From assembly GCA_021789355.1 (NCBI GenBank), contig JAJYJR010000345.1, positions 1 to 6,451 on the forward strand: a stretch of DNA of 6,451 nt, given 5' to 3'. The notes beneath the pieces are model-generated. The model searched no databases. It was not told the origin of the DNA and was given only the letters and a program-made list of their open reading frames with translations. This DNA comes from Chloroflexota bacterium (GTDB lineage: Bacteria; Chloroflexota; Limnocylindria; Limnocylindrales; CSP1-4). Shown one piece after another: positions 5,651-6,451 of the stretch (within the stretch, counting starts at the first letter, position 1; every line of letters begins with the position of its first letter). The translations under genes were made by a program, and so were the position numbers.

Positions 5651-6139
5651 TTAGCGCCGTCGGAGTGGGCGCCTCCGCGACGGCTCCGGGGTCGCCGTGG
5701 TGATCCGGCTGGATCCGACGAGCCCATCGATCTCCCGCTGGAACCGGCGCCCGATCGGCGTCCGGGCCAGCCACTCGAGGTAGTCCGGGTCGCTCGCGGC
5801 GAGCTCACCCAACGAGCTGCCAGCGTAGCGGCCGAAGTCGAGGACCGTGCCCGAGGCCGAGCCCGGTGTGGCCCGCGTTCGGATGGGCGTCACGATGGCC
5901 GCCTCCGTCCGGGCACCCTCAATCACAGCGGCAGCGGCGCATTCGCGGTCGTGGCGCGCCCGGCGCGCTGCGTCGCGGAGCAGGGCCCAGGCCTCATTGA
6001 GCGCAGCCATCCGCGTTTCGGAGGCGCCGGCATCGGGATGGTGCTTGCGGGCGAGGGCGCGGTACGCTGCCTGGATCACCTCGGGCTCGGCTTCGGGCAC
6101 GATCTGGAGGGTCCGGTAGGGGTCGAGCGCGTGCTTCAC
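5651..6139 (-). CDS. J-domain (DnaJ-like) protein with C-terminal nuclease-like motif
   Basis: The product is 162 residues from the GTG at 6137-6139. Residues about 5-66 are a J domain: DPYRTLQI, AAYRALARKHHPD with the invariant HPD at 34-36, and LNEAWALLRDAARRARHD as helices III-IV. J domains stimulate the ATPase of an Hsp70 (DnaK) partner. The glycine-rich, zinc-finger and substrate-binding regions of true DnaJ are absent, so this is a specialised co-chaperone. After a linker, residues 99-140 contain LDFGRYAGSSLGELAASDP and YLEWL, similar to a short motif (GKYKGKTL...DPGYLRWL) seen at the end of some exonuclease-related proteins. A basic tail RRRPLRRR ends the protein. It lies 49 bp after the EAL gene, so co-transcription is possible. 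The ribosome site is weak (GAGG well upstream), and the GTG was chosen because it sits just before the J domain. Confidence 0.85.
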   Translation of the reverse strand: MKHALDPYRTLQIVPEAEPEVIQAAYRALARKHHPDAGASETRMAALNEAWALLRDAARRARHDRECAAAAVIEGARTEAAIVTPIRTRATPGSASGTVLDFGRYAGSSLGELAASDPDYLEWLARTPIGRRFQREIDGLVGSSRITTATPEPSRRRPLRRR

Positions 6140-6188
6140 CGATCAGATGGCCTCAGGGCGGACGTGGGGATGTGTGGGCCCGATGATC

Positions 6189-6451
6189 TCAACGGGCTGC
6201 CACCACCAACCGACGGCGGCTGGTCCGGGCGAGCGAACCCGAGCCGCGCGCCCAGTCGGGGCGGGGCGGGTTTGCCACGAGATCCGCCATCACCTCGCGG
6301 TCAAGCGGTCGCGCGAGGAGATAGCCCTGACCGAGATCGCAGCCCAGCGCCCGGAGCCGCTCGAGCTGGGTTGTCGTCTCGATCCCCTCGGCCACGGTGG
6401 CCATGCCGAGGGCCCGTCCGATCTCGACCATCGCCCGGACGACCCCTGGCT
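6189..6451 (-). CDS. EAL-domain cyclic-di-GMP phosphodiesterase, C-terminal end (start lies beyond right edge)
   Basis: The frame is open at the right edge and ends at TGA (6189-6191), leaving about 87 codons. VVRAMVEIGRALGMATVAEGIET is the last catalytic strand region of EAL domains, with the metal-binding glutamate of AEGIE. LRALGCDLGQGYLLARPL is the conserved closing motif with its QGY. These domains hydrolyse the second messenger cyclic di-GMP to pGpG. The EAL signature itself and any sensor, PAS, GGDEF or membrane domains are outside the window. A tail of about 30 basic residues (SLARTSRRRLVV) follows the domain. The start ATG at 6429-6431 is internal to the domain and is not the real start. 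Confidence 0.9.
   Translation of the reverse strand, partial: PGVVRAMVEIGRALGMATVAEGIETTTQLERLRALGCDLGQGYLLARPLDREVMADLVANPPRPDWARGSGSLARTSRRRLVVAAR

Noticed and set aside
3684..5654. 656-codon plus-strand open frame
   Set aside because: It runs antisense across the nuclease gene, the MmeI relic and both adjacent spacers, which is typical of mirror frames in GC-rich DNA; no domain is recognisable.
4983..5774. Long N-terminal extension of the PD-(D/E)XK frame
   Set aside because: The extension overlaps the MmeI-like relic in another frame, is arginine/glycine/proline-rich without domains, and a strong ribosome site fixes the start at 4982.
1..6451. CRISPR array or tRNA gene
   Set aside because: No regularly spaced ~30-bp direct repeats and no T-loop/acceptor pairing were seen on either strand; only the two-copy ~100-bp repeat is present.

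Overview
This is a GC-rich window with strong G/C preference at third codon positions. Every gene I can support lies on the minus strand. The mix of genes would suit a soil or freshwater Chloroflexota (Limnocylindria-like) or a high-GC actinobacterium: a serine/threonine/proline-rich lipoprotein with a DHLIPLELGG-type nuclease motif and a C-terminal Ig-like domain, a J-domain protein with a short C-terminal nuclease-like motif, and an EAL protein. This taxonomic guess is inference only.

Layout in the direction of transcription, right to left. The right edge holds the C-terminal end of an EAL-domain protein (6189-6451). Next is a short J-domain protein (5651-6139) and about 300 bp without a gene, which contains a neat operator-like dyad. 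Then come two translationally coupled genes. The first (4979-5347) is a 122-residue relic of an MmeI-like (type IIL) restriction-modification enzyme, whose N-terminal and C-terminal ends are joined in frame with the whole catalytic middle missing. The second (4062-4982) is a PD-(D/E)XK nuclease-like protein that overlaps it by ATGA. About 470 bp of unexplained sequence follows, containing one copy of a ~100-bp dispersed repeat. After that are a small three-helix membrane protein (3007-3336), a cluster of palindromes, the second repeat copy, and a secreted lipoprotein (1684-2733). A poorly preserved reading frame for a membrane protein (1099-1413) comes next. Last is the 5' part of a CRISPR-associated helicase-nuclease cas3 gene (1-1026), which runs off the left edge.

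Taken together this looks like accessory DNA: a type I CRISPR operon begins here and continues to the left, and a decayed restriction-modification locus lies a few kilobases upstream. No CRISPR array, tRNA, rRNA or intact insertion sequence was seen. The observations most worth checking are the internally deleted MmeI-family gene coupled to an apparently intact nuclease, the duplicated ~100-bp element in front of two unrelated genes, and the dyads in front of cas3 and in front of the restriction-modification relic.
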